Positions 16,846 to 26,276 of a DNA stretch of 64,000 nt are shown in pieces (the first letter of the stretch is position 1; each line of letters begins with the position of its first letter). The stretch is from positions 84,873 through 148,872 of the forward strand of contig DASVBS010000053.1 in the NCBI GenBank assembly GCA_036375715.1, given 5' to 3'. This stretch comes from Longimicrobiaceae bacterium (GTDB lineage: Bacteria; Gemmatimonadota; Gemmatimonadetes; Longimicrobiales; Longimicrobiaceae). The notes under the pieces are model-generated. The model was not told the origin of the DNA. It was given only the letters and a program-made list of their open reading frames with translations, and ran no database searches. The translations under genes were made by a program, and so were the position numbers.

Positions 16846-19800
16846 GCGAGGCGTCGCTCCGCTTCGAAGAGCTCCAGGTCAGGCGGGCTCCTGGCTTCGA
16901 CGCCGAGGGCTTCCGCTTGAGAGAGCTTTCACCAGGCATCAACATCATCCACGGCCCGAACGGATCGGGGAAGTCGACCACGGCGAGATCGGTAGCGCGT
17001 CTCCTCTGGCCGAAATCCGTGGGCGAGTCACGGGAATCGCTCCGAGGAAGGTTCCGGTTGGGGGAGGAGGAATGGATTGCGGAGGTGGACGGCTCCCGGG
17101 TGCGGTACTGGCGAAACGGCGTGGAGGCCTCCGCGCCCCACCTGCCGCCGGGAGAGGGGCATCAGCGCTATCATCTCTCCCTACACGACCTGCTCCGCGA
17201 GCGGGACTCGAGCTTCGCCGCCGTGATCGCGCGGGAGTCGGCCGGCGGTTTCGACGTGCGGGCGAGCGGAGCGAAGCTGGAGCCTCGCGCGCCGACGAGC
17301 CGGCGCAACGCGTTGAACGAGGCGCTGAATCGCGCGAGAGAGGAGTACGATGCGGCTGTCGCGCGCCACCGCGAGCTGCGCGCGAAGGAACGGGAGCTTG
17401 CGGAGCTTCGAAGCCAGTTTCGCGAAGCCGATGCTGCTCAGCGGCGCATGGGGCTACTGGAGGCCGCGCTGGAACACGCTCAGGCGCGGGAGCGCGAGGC
17501 GGTCACTCGCGCGGCGCTGGCCCGCTTCCCGGCCGCGATGGAGCATGTGGCGGGCGACGAGTTCGAGCAGCTCTGCCGGCTTCGCGACAGCCTTCGTCGG
17601 AACGAGGAGGCGCGCCGGGACGCCGAGAAGGCGGCCGAGCACAGCCGGATGCGCATGGCCGAGCTGGCGCTTCCGGATGAGGCGCTGCGGGAGGACCTCG
17701 TCCCGGCACTCGAGGAGGACTTCGCGAGGCTGGAAACCGCGCTGCGAGAGGTAGAGCGGGCTTCCGCCGCCCACGCGAGAGCGCTCGCGCGGCGCGATGC
17801 CGAGGCGCAGCGCCTCGGAGCATTTGCGGATCCCGAGCGCCTCTCGGCGGTCGATCTCGCCGGGATCTCGAATGTGGCAGAGTTCGCCCGCCGGGTGAAC
17901 GCGCTGGCCTCGCGGCGGAATGCCCTGGAAAGCCAGCTCCGCCTCCTGAACGGATCGCCCCTCGACCAGGATGCCGCCAGGGTCGACGAAGGAATTCGCC
18001 TCCTCCGCTGCTGGCTGCGCGAGCCACCGCCCGCCGCGCCGGAGACCAAGCGAAGCGGGTGGAAGCGGATGGCCGGCGGCGCGGCGGCGGTGGCGCTGGT
18101 CGGCGTGGGGGCGATTCTCGCCCTCGGTCTGCACCCCCCTTATCTGGCTATCCTGCTCCTGGGGCTCACCCTGCTGATGGCGATCTTCTGGCCCTCAGCG
18201 TCGCCACCCGCCGGGGCGGATGCGCGCGAGGTGCACCGGCGGGAGTACGAGAAGCTCGGTCTCGGTGGACCGGCGAGCTGGGACCCACGGGGGGTAGAGA
18301 CGCTACTGACGAAGCTCGAGGAGCGTGGCCTCGCCGCGCGACAGGCGGTCATCCAGCAGGCCCGCCGGCGCGAGCTCGAAGAGGATCTTGCGGGGCTCGC
18401 CGCGGCCGAGCGGGAAATCGAGGAGGAGCGAGTCCGTATCGTTTCGCGCCTCGGGGTAGTCCCACCCGACACGGCACCGATCGAGCTTGCCTGGATCACG
18501 GAAGCGATCTCCCGCTGGCAGGCCGCGCACGCTGAGGTGGTGGCAGAGGAAGGGGTCCTCCGTGCGGCCGAGGAACGCGCCGGGGAGATCGAGGATTCTC
18601 TTCGCACCCGCCTCGAGCCGCTCGGCTATCACCCGCTCACGACGGTCGGTGAGCTATCCACTGCCATCCGCGCTCTTCAGGAGCGGCGTCAGACACTCCG
18701 GAGCGAAAACGAGAGACTGCGGAACGCGGAGGCCACGCTTCGGCGGCTCGCCGAGGAGCGCCGGACGCGGGAGGAGGAGATCCAGCGTCTGTTCGACTCG
18801 CTCGGACTGGAAGCCGGGAGCGACGAGACGGTACGTGTCTGGTGCGAACAGCGTCCGCACTACCGGCAGGCCTACGATGCTCACCGTCGGGCGGAGAGCG
18901 TGGTCGAAGCGGCGCGTGTTCGCCTGGAGGGTCTTGGCGTCACCGCGGAGGTGATGTCGCGCCCAGCGCACGAGCTCCGAGCGGAGATCGAGCTGGAGGC
19001 GCAGCGTGCGAGCCGGCGTGACCAGTTGGCCAGCGAGATCACCGCTACCGAAACGCTTATCAATGATGCGAAGCGTTCACACAGCGTGGAGGAAGCGCTC
19101 GAGCGGGTGCAACGGGCTGAAGAGGACCTGCGGCGGGCGAGGGAGAAGGAGGCTCGATCAGCGATTGCGGAGGCGCTCATCGACGCGCTCGAGCGGGCGA
19201 CGCGAGACCAGCATCTGCCGGCGGTCTTCCGGCGCGCGCGAGAGCTGTTCTCGCGCATCACCCACGCCCGCTACGAGCTGCGACTGCGTCAGGAGAGAGA
19301 GCCTGAATTCACGGCATTCGATCGGATCGATCGGCAGGAACGGCGGCTGGAAGAGCTGTCGAGCGGCACGCGAGTCCAGCTCCTGCTCTCGGTGCGAGTT
19401 GCCTTCGTCGAACAGCAGGAGCAGGGCGTGAGGCTCCCCCTGCTGCTCGACGAAGTGCTGGGCAACAGCGACGACGAGCGCGCACGCGCCATCATGGAGG
19501 CTGCGGTGGAGCTCGCCCGGGAGGGCCGCCAGATCTTCTACTTCACCGCACAGGGGGACGAGGTGGCGCGCTGGCGAGGCATCGCCAGCGAGGGACTGCT
19601 GGCGGGAATCGAGTTCCGGGAGATCGACCTAGCCGAGGTGCGCGGAGCGGAGCGCCGGCTGGTGATCCCGCCAGCGATCCCCTTCTCTCGGCGTCTCCCA
19701 CCTCACCCCGGCGGCGACGATCATGCCCGCTACGGACGCCGTCTCGGCGTGCCCCGCCTGGATCGGACGCAGGCGGAGGTGACTGCCCTCCACCTCTGGT

Positions 19801-20369
19801 ACCTGCTCGACGATCCGAAGACGCTGCACCGGCTTCTGTCGCTTGGACCCGAGCGCTGGGGTCCGCTGCGGGCCCTGGTGAGGAACGGCGGGCGCGCGCT
19901 CGTCGACGAACGACTCGCCCGCGAGTTGGAGGCGAAAGGACGAGTGGCCGAGGCCTTCCTGGAGGCAGTCGGCGTCGGCGTGGGGCGGCGCGTCGATCGG
20001 GTCGCGCTGGAAGAATCGGGCGCGGTGGGCACGACCTTCCTCGACCGCGTCGACGACCTGGCTCGAAGCCTGGAGGGGAACGCGGCGCGCATCATGGAAG
20101 CCCTCGAAGCCGGCGCCGTGCCCCGTTTTGGCACGAAGCGAAAACAAGCGCTGCGGAGCTTCTTCGAGGAGGGCGGCTACCTGCCGCAGCAGGCGCCGCT
20201 GAGTCGCGAAGAAATCCGCCAGTTCGTGCTCTCCCGAGCGGCCGGCGATCTGGCTCGAGGCACGATCACCATCGACCAGCTCGAAGGGCTGCTCGCGCGC
20301 CTCTGGCTCGGCATCGAGGGCGGCGACCTGATCAGCAGACCTGAGCCGGCTCGCACGGCGCCCGCCTGA
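16842..20369 (+). CDS. YhaN/SbcC-like SMC-type ATPase with extra C-terminal domain
   Basis: 1,175-residue partner of the SbcD-like nuclease. An ABC-type ATPase head is split by long coiled coils: Walker A GPNGSGKSTTAR at about residues 39-50, signature ELSSGTRVQLLLSVR near 845, Walker B LPLLLDEVLGNSDDER near 865. In the hinge, at about residues 405-455, lie two hydrophobic segments (AAAVALVGVGAILALGL and YLAILLLGLTLLMAIFW), a YhaN-type feature that would tether the complex to the membrane. Classical YhaN/SbcC ends just after the head. Here about 235 further residues (from about 940) form an additional alpha-helical domain of unknown function with a possible helix-hairpin-helix (about 1050-1115). 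Expected to control access of the nuclease to DNA. Confidence 0.9.
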   Translation: MSEASLRFEELQVRRAPGFDAEGFRLRELSPGINIIHGPNGSGKSTTARSVARLLWPKSVGESRESLRGRFRLGEEEWIAEVDGSRVRYWRNGVEASAPHLPPGEGHQRYHLSLHDLLRERDSSFAAVIARESAGGFDVRASGAKLEPRAPTSRRNALNEALNRAREEYDAAVARHRELRAKERELAELRSQFREADAAQRRMGLLEAALEHAQAREREAVTRAALARFPAAMEHVAGDEFEQLCRLRDSLRRNEEARRDAEKAAEHSRMRMAELALPDEALREDLVPALEEDFARLETALREVERASAAHARALARRDAEAQRLGAFADPERLSAVDLAGISNVAEFARRVNALASRRNALESQLRLLNGSPLDQDAARVDEGIRLLRCWLREPPPAAPETKRSGWKRMAGGAAAVALVGVGAILALGLHPPYLAILLLGLTLLMAIFWPSASPPAGADAREVHRREYEKLGLGGPASWDPRGVETLLTKLEERGLAARQAVIQQARRRELEEDLAGLAAAEREIEEERVRIVSRLGVVPPDTAPIELAWITEAISRWQAAHAEVVAEEGVLRAAEERAGEIEDSLRTRLEPLGYHPLTTVGELSTAIRALQERRQTLRSENERLRNAEATLRRLAEERRTREEEIQRLFDSLGLEAGSDETVRVWCEQRPHYRQAYDAHRRAESVVEAARVRLEGLGVTAEVMSRPAHELRAEIELEAQRASRRDQLASEITATETLINDAKRSHSVEEALERVQRAEEDLRRAREKEARSAIAEALIDALERATRDQHLPAVFRRARELFSRITHARYELRLRQEREPEFTAFDRIDRQERRLEELSSGTRVQLLLSVRVAFVEQQEQGVRLPLLLDEVLGNSDDERARAIMEAAVELAREGRQIFYFTAQGDEVARWRGIASEGLLAGIEFREIDLAEVRGAERRLVIPPAIPFSRRLPPHPGGDDHARYGRRLGVPRLDRTQAEVTALHLWYLLDDPKTLHRLLSLGPERWGPLRALVRNGGRALVDERLARELEAKGRVAEAFLEAVGVGVGRRVDRVALEESGAVGTTFLDRVDDLARSLEGNAARIMEALEAGAVPRFGTKRKQALRSFFEEGGYLPQQAPLSREEIRQFVLSRAAGDLARGTITIDQLEGLLARLWLGIEGGDLISRPEPARTAPA

Positions 20370-20519
20370 TCACCTCACGCGCCTCTCGCCAGGATCGAGA
20401 ACGGCGAGCGAACCTCCACGCTGAGCCGCCTCACAAGGTGCTCACCTGATCACCTCGTAGGGCTCCAGCTCGGCATCGAGAACGGCGAGCAAACGGCGGC
20501 GCCCGACCCGGCTCACAAG
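20365..20519. repeat. Imperfect tandem duplication (about 75-bp unit)
   Basis: Two diverged copies at 20365-20437 and 20445-20519. Shared blocks are CCTGATCACCTC, ATCGAGAACGGCGAGC and CTCACAAG, spaced almost identically (period 80-82). Copy 1 includes the ATPase stop codon. The 215-base gap to the next gene holds nothing else I can name. A relic of a local duplication is the simplest reading. Confidence 0.6.
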
Positions 20520-20584
20520 CCAAGCATCCCGGGGTGCCCCACCTGCGGAATTCGGACGCCCCGCCTGCGTGAGCCGCCCGCCGC

Positions 20585-21829
20585 CTACCTCCAGAGGTAC
20601 TCCGCGAAGTCCAGGAAGCGCATCCAGTCGTACGGCGTGAGATTGTGGGCACCGCGACGGATGTGGTATCCCAGCCGGCCGAAGTGCACCGGCTGCTCCA
20701 GCCCTGGCATCTGGTCCTCCCGCACGATCGCATTCCCCCAGAGGGCAAAGACCGGAGAGGCGTGCGCCAGGGAGAGGAACTCTCCGCGAGGGTCCGCCCA
20801 CAGGTCCTCGTCCGCGCTCGCGACGTAGACCGCGCGGGGTGCCATGAGGGCGATCAACATGTGCTGGTCGACCGGCAAGTTGCTTTCGCGATCGGCGTAC
20901 TCCGCGAAACGGGGCGCGAACCAGTGTGGGAAGGAGGTGGTGATGCGTTTGACCGTCTCCCCGAAGCGACGGCGGGCGAGCGCCGCGCCGCCTTCTCCCG
21001 ATTCGTTGGAGATGACCAGCGAAAAGCGAGGATCTTCCGCACCCGCCCAGAGGGCCGCCTTTCCCCCGCGCGAATGGCCGAGCACAGCTACCCGCGTCGC
21101 GTCGACGTCCGGATCGGTCTCGAAGTAGTCCATTGCGCGGCTGGCTCCCCATCCCCACGCGGCGAGGGCAGCCCAGGCGTCGGTCTCGCGTTCACCCGCG
21201 GCCACCCCCTCGAAGAGCTGCATCACCCCGTTGCGATAGGTCAATGAATCATCCGGTGCGAGCTCGTTGTTCTGGATGGCGGCGATCCCGAATCCTCGGT
21301 CGATCACCTCCTCCACCGGCCAGAAGCCGGAGCGCTCCTGTCGGGTCGGGTCGGTGTTGGTGCGCGGCCGATTGTTGAGCAGCAGAAAGACGGGGGTGCG
21401 GCCGAGCACGCCGTTGGGAAGGAAGAGAAGGAGCTCGAAGGAGTGATGCCTGTCCTCGACCCGACTGTGGACGGCGATCCGACGCAGGGTCGCCGCCCCA
21501 TCGAGCGCCTGTCGGTCCACCTCCAGCGTCTCGAACCAGAGGCTGTCGGGCCGCCCCGGCCGACGCCCGTAGACGTTCTCCCGGAAAAGCTCCAGGATCT
21601 CCTCGCGCCGAGCCTCCCATTCCTCAGGTTCGGTGATGCGGCTTCCATCCGACTTGCGGAGCGGATCGGGAAGGGTGTACTCCGGCACCGCTTCCTCGTC
21701 GTAGATGAACTCACCGCCTGACAGGCTATCCACCAGGGCCGCGTCGGCCCGCCAACCTGACTGGGCGGAAAGAGGGGTCACCATGGCGAGCAGGAGCAGG
21801 GGCAGGATCAGCAGCGTGCCAACGTTCAT
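20585..21829 (-). CDS. CE15-family (glucuronoyl esterase-like) secreted esterase
   Basis: 414 residues with an N-terminal signal peptide (LLILPLLLLAMVTPLSAQ, cut after SAQ). The rest is an alpha/beta-hydrolase of carbohydrate esterase family 15, which in characterised members cleaves the ester between lignin and 4-O-methyl-glucuronic acid of xylan. The nucleophile Ser sits in VLGHSRGGKAALWAG (about residue 245). The family block SNESGEGGAALARRRFGE follows, with the conserved Arg-Arg and Glu, and the catalytic His is in RRGAHNLTPYDW close to the end. Its start overlaps the stop of the upstream Ppx/GppA gene by four bases (ATGA), so they share an mRNA, although no functional link is obvious. 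The true substrate may be another uronate ester; many bacterial CE15 members are uncharacterised. Confidence 0.85.
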   Translation of the reverse strand: MNVGTLLILPLLLLAMVTPLSAQSGWRADAALVDSLSGGEFIYDEEAVPEYTLPDPLRKSDGSRITEPEEWEARREEILELFRENVYGRRPGRPDSLWFETLEVDRQALDGAATLRRIAVHSRVEDRHHSFELLLFLPNGVLGRTPVFLLLNNRPRTNTDPTRQERSGFWPVEEVIDRGFGIAAIQNNELAPDDSLTYRNGVMQLFEGVAAGERETDAWAALAAWGWGASRAMDYFETDPDVDATRVAVLGHSRGGKAALWAGAEDPRFSLVISNESGEGGAALARRRFGETVKRITTSFPHWFAPRFAEYADRESNLPVDQHMLIALMAPRAVYVASADEDLWADPRGEFLSLAHASPVFALWGNAIVREDQMPGLEQPVHFGRLGYHIRRGAHNLTPYDWMRFLDFAEYLWR

Positions 21830-23427
21830 CCCGATCGCATCCAGGGGTCAGTGGGGGAAGGGGCGGTCGCTTCCATCCGCGCGACGTGCAGGGGACGAGC
21901 GAAAACCCGCTCAAACAGCTTTCCCTTCTTTTTCAGGGCCCAGAGATCCAACGGGGTCTCGCCCGCCGTCACCACATGGAGATGAACCGCGTCGTCTTGG
22001 GCGCGCACAGTCAGCTCCTGCACCTCCTGGCGGTGCTCGCGGTCGAGCGCGTCCCCCACGCGCAGCAGCGCGACCAGCGTGCGCACGCGTCTCCGGTCCT
22101 CGTCGGAGAGCCCTCCGTATTCCTTGTGCGAGCGCTTTGGCCGGGATCCGCGGTGGTAGCGTGCGACCAGTGCCGCCAGCTTGATCTCCGCGCGGCTCAG
22201 ACCCGGCAGTTCGGCATGGCGGATCAGATACCGGGAGTGTTTGTGATGCTTGCGATTCGCGACGAACTTCCCGATGTCGTGGAGGATCGCGGCCGCCAGC
22301 AGAATGCGGCGATCCACCTCGCCCAGTCCGTGAAGCGCCTGCAGACAATCATAGAGCCGTAGCGAGAGCCGGGCGACTTGCCGGCCATGAGCCTCGTCGA
22401 ACTGGTGGCGACGGCCCAAGGCGATCGCACTTTCTTCCAGCTCGTGGGTGAGTGCGGCTTCGCGAGAGGAGTGAGAGCGTAGCTCGTCGAGCAGGTCGAG
22501 CATGACCCCTTCCTTCAGACCCACGCCCGGCACCAGGATCGTTTCGGTACCCGCGATGAGCGCCAGCCGCTCGTAGACGATCGCGGCCGGCAGGATGACG
22601 TCCGCGCGGTCCTCGCGCAGGTTGAAGCGCGCCATCCGCTCCTGGTAGGAGAGAGGAGCGAGCTGATCGATCAGCTCCACGAGGCGACTGCGGGTAAGCC
22701 GCCGTGCGCCCGAGGCGTCAGGGGAAGCTTGGGCCAGCTCGGCGAGCACATCGGCATTTCCGCCCGTTGCGATCAAGGCTTCGACCCTCGTCCCGTGCGG
22801 CAAGGTTCCGATCGCCGAACCGGCATACGCCTCGATCAGCGGGCGGAGCTTCTCCGAGGCCGGGCTACCGTTCCCTTCCCCGCCGAGCTCCTCGAGCAAG
22901 CGGACCGTACCGAGGGGAAGCGATTCCGTCCAGCGGCGCGAATGTGACTCGGCGAAGGAGAGCTCCAGGCTGCCACCTCCCAGATCGGCGAGCAACCAGC
23001 GTCGCCCGGCCAGCGGCAGACGGGCACGGATCGCTCGCCAGACCAACCGTCCCTCCTCCGCGCCGGTAATCGGCTCCACCTCGAGACCCGTCTTCTTCCG
23101 TGCCCGTTCGATCAACTCGGGCCCGTTCTCGCTCTCCCGGACCGCGCTGGTGGCTACCGCTCGGTAATGGCGCACACCCGCGGCGTCCATCCGCTCGCGG
23201 AATGTCGCCACGGCCGCGACTGCCTGGTCGATCCGCTCCGGCTCAATACGACGGCTGCGGAAGGCGGCATGGCCGAGGCGCACCGGAACCCGTCGGGATT
23301 CCAGCAGCACGAAGGCCTCCGGCGCGGTGAACTCGGCGATGGCAAAGCGGAGCGCATTCGACCCGATGTCAATCGCCGCCAGGCGGAGGGGGAACTCGAC
23401 GGAGGCAACGGCGCCGGTGCTCGACAT
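21826..23427 (-). CDS. ppx: Ppx/GppA phosphatase with C-terminal HD domain
   Basis: Exopolyphosphatase or guanosine pentaphosphate phosphohydrolase family, cytoplasmic, acting on polyphosphate or pppGpp in stress physiology. I start at ATG 23427 (MSSTGAVASVEF), giving 533 residues; an upstream GTG at 23496 would add 23. The N-terminal actin-fold pair has LAAIDIGSNALRFAI, AVATSAVRES, the catalytic-site GAEEGRLVWRA, LADLGGGSLELSF and IATGGNADVLAEL. The C-terminal HD domain (about residues 320-500) has AAAILHDIGKFVANRKHHKHS and the later ARYHRG. Which of the two substrates it prefers cannot be told from sequence. The gene overlaps the CE15 esterase start by four bases. Confidence 0.92.
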   Translation of the reverse strand: MSSTGAVASVEFPLRLAAIDIGSNALRFAIAEFTAPEAFVLLESRRVPVRLGHAAFRSRRIEPERIDQAVAAVATFRERMDAAGVRHYRAVATSAVRESENGPELIERARKKTGLEVEPITGAEEGRLVWRAIRARLPLAGRRWLLADLGGGSLELSFAESHSRRWTESLPLGTVRLLEELGGEGNGSPASEKLRPLIEAYAGSAIGTLPHGTRVEALIATGGNADVLAELAQASPDASGARRLTRSRLVELIDQLAPLSYQERMARFNLREDRADVILPAAIVYERLALIAGTETILVPGVGLKEGVMLDLLDELRSHSSREAALTHELEESAIALGRRHQFDEAHGRQVARLSLRLYDCLQALHGLGEVDRRILLAAAILHDIGKFVANRKHHKHSRYLIRHAELPGLSRAEIKLAALVARYHRGSRPKRSHKEYGGLSDEDRRRVRTLVALLRVGDALDREHRQEVQELTVRAQDDAVHLHVVTAGETPLDLWALKKKGKLFERVFARPLHVARMEATAPSPTDPWMRSG

Positions 23428-23724
23428 GCGGGCTGAAGATGCGAAGGTGACGGCGAGTGGGCGTGGCTCGGCGAACGGCTTCGCGCGGCCAACCACGCTT
23501 AACAGGAGCCTTCTGCCGTGCCAGGAAATGAGGATACTGCGCGTAGGACGTTAGAGACAACTCCCTTGACGTCCTCCTGAGGGGACAGCATCGTTCCTGA
23601 GCGTGTTCCTTTCCGAGAGGACGACGCGGCCCTGCGCCCTCTCCGCAGTGCGCCCCCCGTCGCCGACCGCTTGGGTCCCCCTCCCCCCGGACCCGGGATG
23701 TCTCCCTCCATGTGCCTCCCCTGT

Positions 23725-26244
23725 ATGCGGGCCCGATGGGGTCGCCGGCACCCCACTCTACTCCCCGACCGAGTGGCTGCCTGCGCCGCGCTGCTTTTCT
23801 CTCTCCTCGCCCCCTCGGTCGCCCACCCACAGAAGATCACCCGCGACAACTACTACGAATCGCTCCCGCCCCCTCCCGCCATCATCGCGCAGACGGAGGC
23901 AACCCAGCGATTCCACCTCTATGGTGACTCGACTGCGCCGGACTACGTAGACCTCGCTCCTCGGGACGGCGTCGACGACCGCCGCGCCGACCGCCTGCTG
24001 GAGCTCGCCGAGCATTTCTCCCCGATCCTCCGCCGCAACACCTTCCTGGTTCCGATGGAGTTCGAAGACGTGCTCGATGAAGAGGTCGTCGTGCACGTGG
24101 ACGCCTGGCGGGATTACCTGAGGGTGGACTCCGGAGCCGTCCGCCTCGGCGCACGCGCCACTCCGGGAGCCGAGGGGAGCTATATCGCAACCGAGCGACC
24201 GGTGGTGGCGATCGACGACGACCTGCTGCAGGATCTGTTGCGCTCGCACGGACCGCGGCGGGTACGTTCCAGCGTGCGCCCCCCCTCTCCCGGCGCAGAC
24301 ACCGTCCTGTTCATCGACGTCCCCGGCGACGACGAGCTGTCCTGGCGGCCTCATCACGGTACGCGCCTGCCCGCCCGAACGCGCATCTACGCTCACCCCT
24401 TCATCCACGAGGTGGGCGGGACCGACGGGGCGCCGCTCTACGAGTTCCTGATCCAGTTCTGGTTCTATTACCCCTTCAACGACGGCGGGAACAACCACGA
24501 AGGAGACTGGGAGCACATCACCGTCTCAGTCACCTCCAACAGCCGTTACGACCACCGGCTGGACGAGCGCGGTCTCCTCACCGAAGCAGAGGTCCGCGCC
24601 ATTCTGGACCCCTTCGCCCCCATCCCACTGAATTCGCTGCGCATCCGGAACGTCGCGTACTACTTCCATAACAACGTGATGATCCTGGATTACCTGGGGA
24701 TCGAGGCGGGCGAGACGATGTGGCGCAGGGCGGATCATAACGACGGCTCGATCCACATCTGGGAGGACACCCGCTACATGGACCACGCGGTGCGTCGCCG
24801 CATGACCATGGCGCAAGGCCGGCTGGCTACGCACCCCATCGGCTATATCGGAGGGAACAACAAGGGCACCGACGAGCTCCTCCAGATCTGGCCGCGCTTC
24901 CAACGCTCCTACAACCGGGACTCGCACGGCACCTACCCCTTCCCCGGCACCTGGCGCAAGGTCGGGCCGGTGGATGCGACGGAGAAGATCTTCGGCGACG
25001 TGGTGCCGAAGGTGCACCTCACCCCCTCGGGCGAGGTCGATCTCTCGCGGCCCTGGTACGAGATGATCGACGATGATCGCTACCTCATCTATCGCCGGAA
25101 CGCGATCATCCTGCTGCCGGACTGGGAGCGCCTCGAGCCGCTGGTCATGAACCCCGCCGAGAAGGAGGTTCGTCGCCGCTGGGCCTGGTTCCTCCTGCCT
25201 CTCCACATGGGATTCCCGGCGGTGCCCTCTCCCGGAGCGGGCACGCTGAAGCGCGTGGACCTCGGCAACGTGGCCCCCCTGAACCCCGCCTTCAACTCCG
25301 CCTGGAATCGCCCGGGCCCGACGGCGGTTTATCCTCCCTACGAACCGACCGTCCTGCGCGTGGCCCTCGCCCCCATCTCGCCGCTGACGAGCCTGCAGAG
25401 CGGTTGGGGCGTGTTGAACGTTCCGATCGTGCTCTGGAGTCTGCTGCCCGGCGGGAGCGTCGCCGTCAGCCAGCTCCTGCCCTGGATGACGGGCGCGATG
25501 CATGTTCTCGGCTCACCCCCCGCCAAGACCTTCTACCTGGGTGAGCTCCCGGAGCGTTTCACGAGCGTGAGCGGTGGCACCTACCACCAGTTCGGCGGCG
25601 GGGACTTCGCCCGACTCCTGCCGGCCCCGGACGATCCCGGGATCCTGACCCAGCTCGGAATCGAAGCTGCGGAAGGCCTGCGCATGGTGGAGGCTCACCG
25701 CGGGCCCAACTGGGGGACACGCGCCTGGTTCAACGTCTACTTCGGACCCCGCTTTTCCATCGAGAACACCCTCGATTACGGCGTCACGGACATCTCATAC
25801 CTGATCCGGAACGAGGCTGGTGCGACATACGGTCGCGTTTCAGGGCGCCTCTACATCCGGGAGGTCACCGGCGGCCTGAACTACCGCCTCACCCCTATCC
25901 GCCAGGAATGGCTGCGGATCTACGGGCGAGCGGGCTACGGTTGGACCTCTTACTCCATAAGCGGCGTGACGGTGAATGGTCAGCCGGCGGGCGCGACCCC
26001 GATCCGCGGCGGACATCTTCCCACCATCTACCCGTCCATCGCATGGTGGCCGAACACCACCTACACGGGCCTGGGGATGGAGGTCTTCACCCCGCCACGC
26101 TACTGGCTCTTCAAACGCCTCGGCGTGGGAGCCCGGGTCGAAGTGGGGGCCTCCTTCCACCGGATGGCCATCGCGGGAGACTGCAACTGCCGGGTCACGA
26201 CCGAACGCGGGGACGTGGCGATGATGCTCCTTTTCGGGTGGTAA
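23725..26244 (+). CDS. Secreted Vps62-like protein with barrel-like C-terminus
   Basis: 839 residues from ATG 23725 (in-frame ATGs at 23671 and 23698 are alternatives). A signal peptide (AACAALLFSLLAPSVAHPQ) is followed by a large domain with the Vps62/DUF946 hallmark: LIQFWFYYPFNDGGNNHEGDW in outline, that is aromatic-rich FWFYYPFN followed by HEGDWEHITVSV, then YYFHNNV and DGSIHIWEDTRYM. This family occurs in fungi, plants and scattered bacteria; its biochemical function is not settled. From about residue 620 the sequence turns into alternating amphipathic strands rich in Y, W, G (AWFNVYFGPRF, LYIREVTGGLNYRL, VGASFHRMAI) and ends LLFGW with a terminal aromatic, as in outer-membrane barrels. 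The combination suggests an outer-membrane protein. Confidence 0.75.
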   Translation: MRARWGRRHPTLLPDRVAACAALLFSLLAPSVAHPQKITRDNYYESLPPPPAIIAQTEATQRFHLYGDSTAPDYVDLAPRDGVDDRRADRLLELAEHFSPILRRNTFLVPMEFEDVLDEEVVVHVDAWRDYLRVDSGAVRLGARATPGAEGSYIATERPVVAIDDDLLQDLLRSHGPRRVRSSVRPPSPGADTVLFIDVPGDDELSWRPHHGTRLPARTRIYAHPFIHEVGGTDGAPLYEFLIQFWFYYPFNDGGNNHEGDWEHITVSVTSNSRYDHRLDERGLLTEAEVRAILDPFAPIPLNSLRIRNVAYYFHNNVMILDYLGIEAGETMWRRADHNDGSIHIWEDTRYMDHAVRRRMTMAQGRLATHPIGYIGGNNKGTDELLQIWPRFQRSYNRDSHGTYPFPGTWRKVGPVDATEKIFGDVVPKVHLTPSGEVDLSRPWYEMIDDDRYLIYRRNAIILLPDWERLEPLVMNPAEKEVRRRWAWFLLPLHMGFPAVPSPGAGTLKRVDLGNVAPLNPAFNSAWNRPGPTAVYPPYEPTVLRVALAPISPLTSLQSGWGVLNVPIVLWSLLPGGSVAVSQLLPWMTGAMHVLGSPPAKTFYLGELPERFTSVSGGTYHQFGGGDFARLLPAPDDPGILTQLGIEAAEGLRMVEAHRGPNWGTRAWFNVYFGPRFSIENTLDYGVTDISYLIRNEAGATYGRVSGRLYIREVTGGLNYRLTPIRQEWLRIYGRAGYGWTSYSISGVTVNGQPAGATPIRGGHLPTIYPSIAWWPNTTYTGLGMEVFTPPRYWLFKRLGVGARVEVGASFHRMAIAGDCNCRVTTERGDVAMMLLFGW

Positions 26245-26276
26245 GGGGGAAATCGGATCTTCTACCGGATGGAACC

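Noticed and set aside
20442..21158. Minus-strand frame ending LLAVLDAELEPYEVIR, downstream of the CE15 esterase
   Set aside because: Only its last residues look protein-like; most of it is a frame-shifted shadow of the esterase gene, and it ends in the duplicated repeat region.
23566..23594. TTGACG as a promoter for the Vps62-like gene
   Set aside because: At the right spacing the -10 position reads CATCGT, which is too far from consensus.
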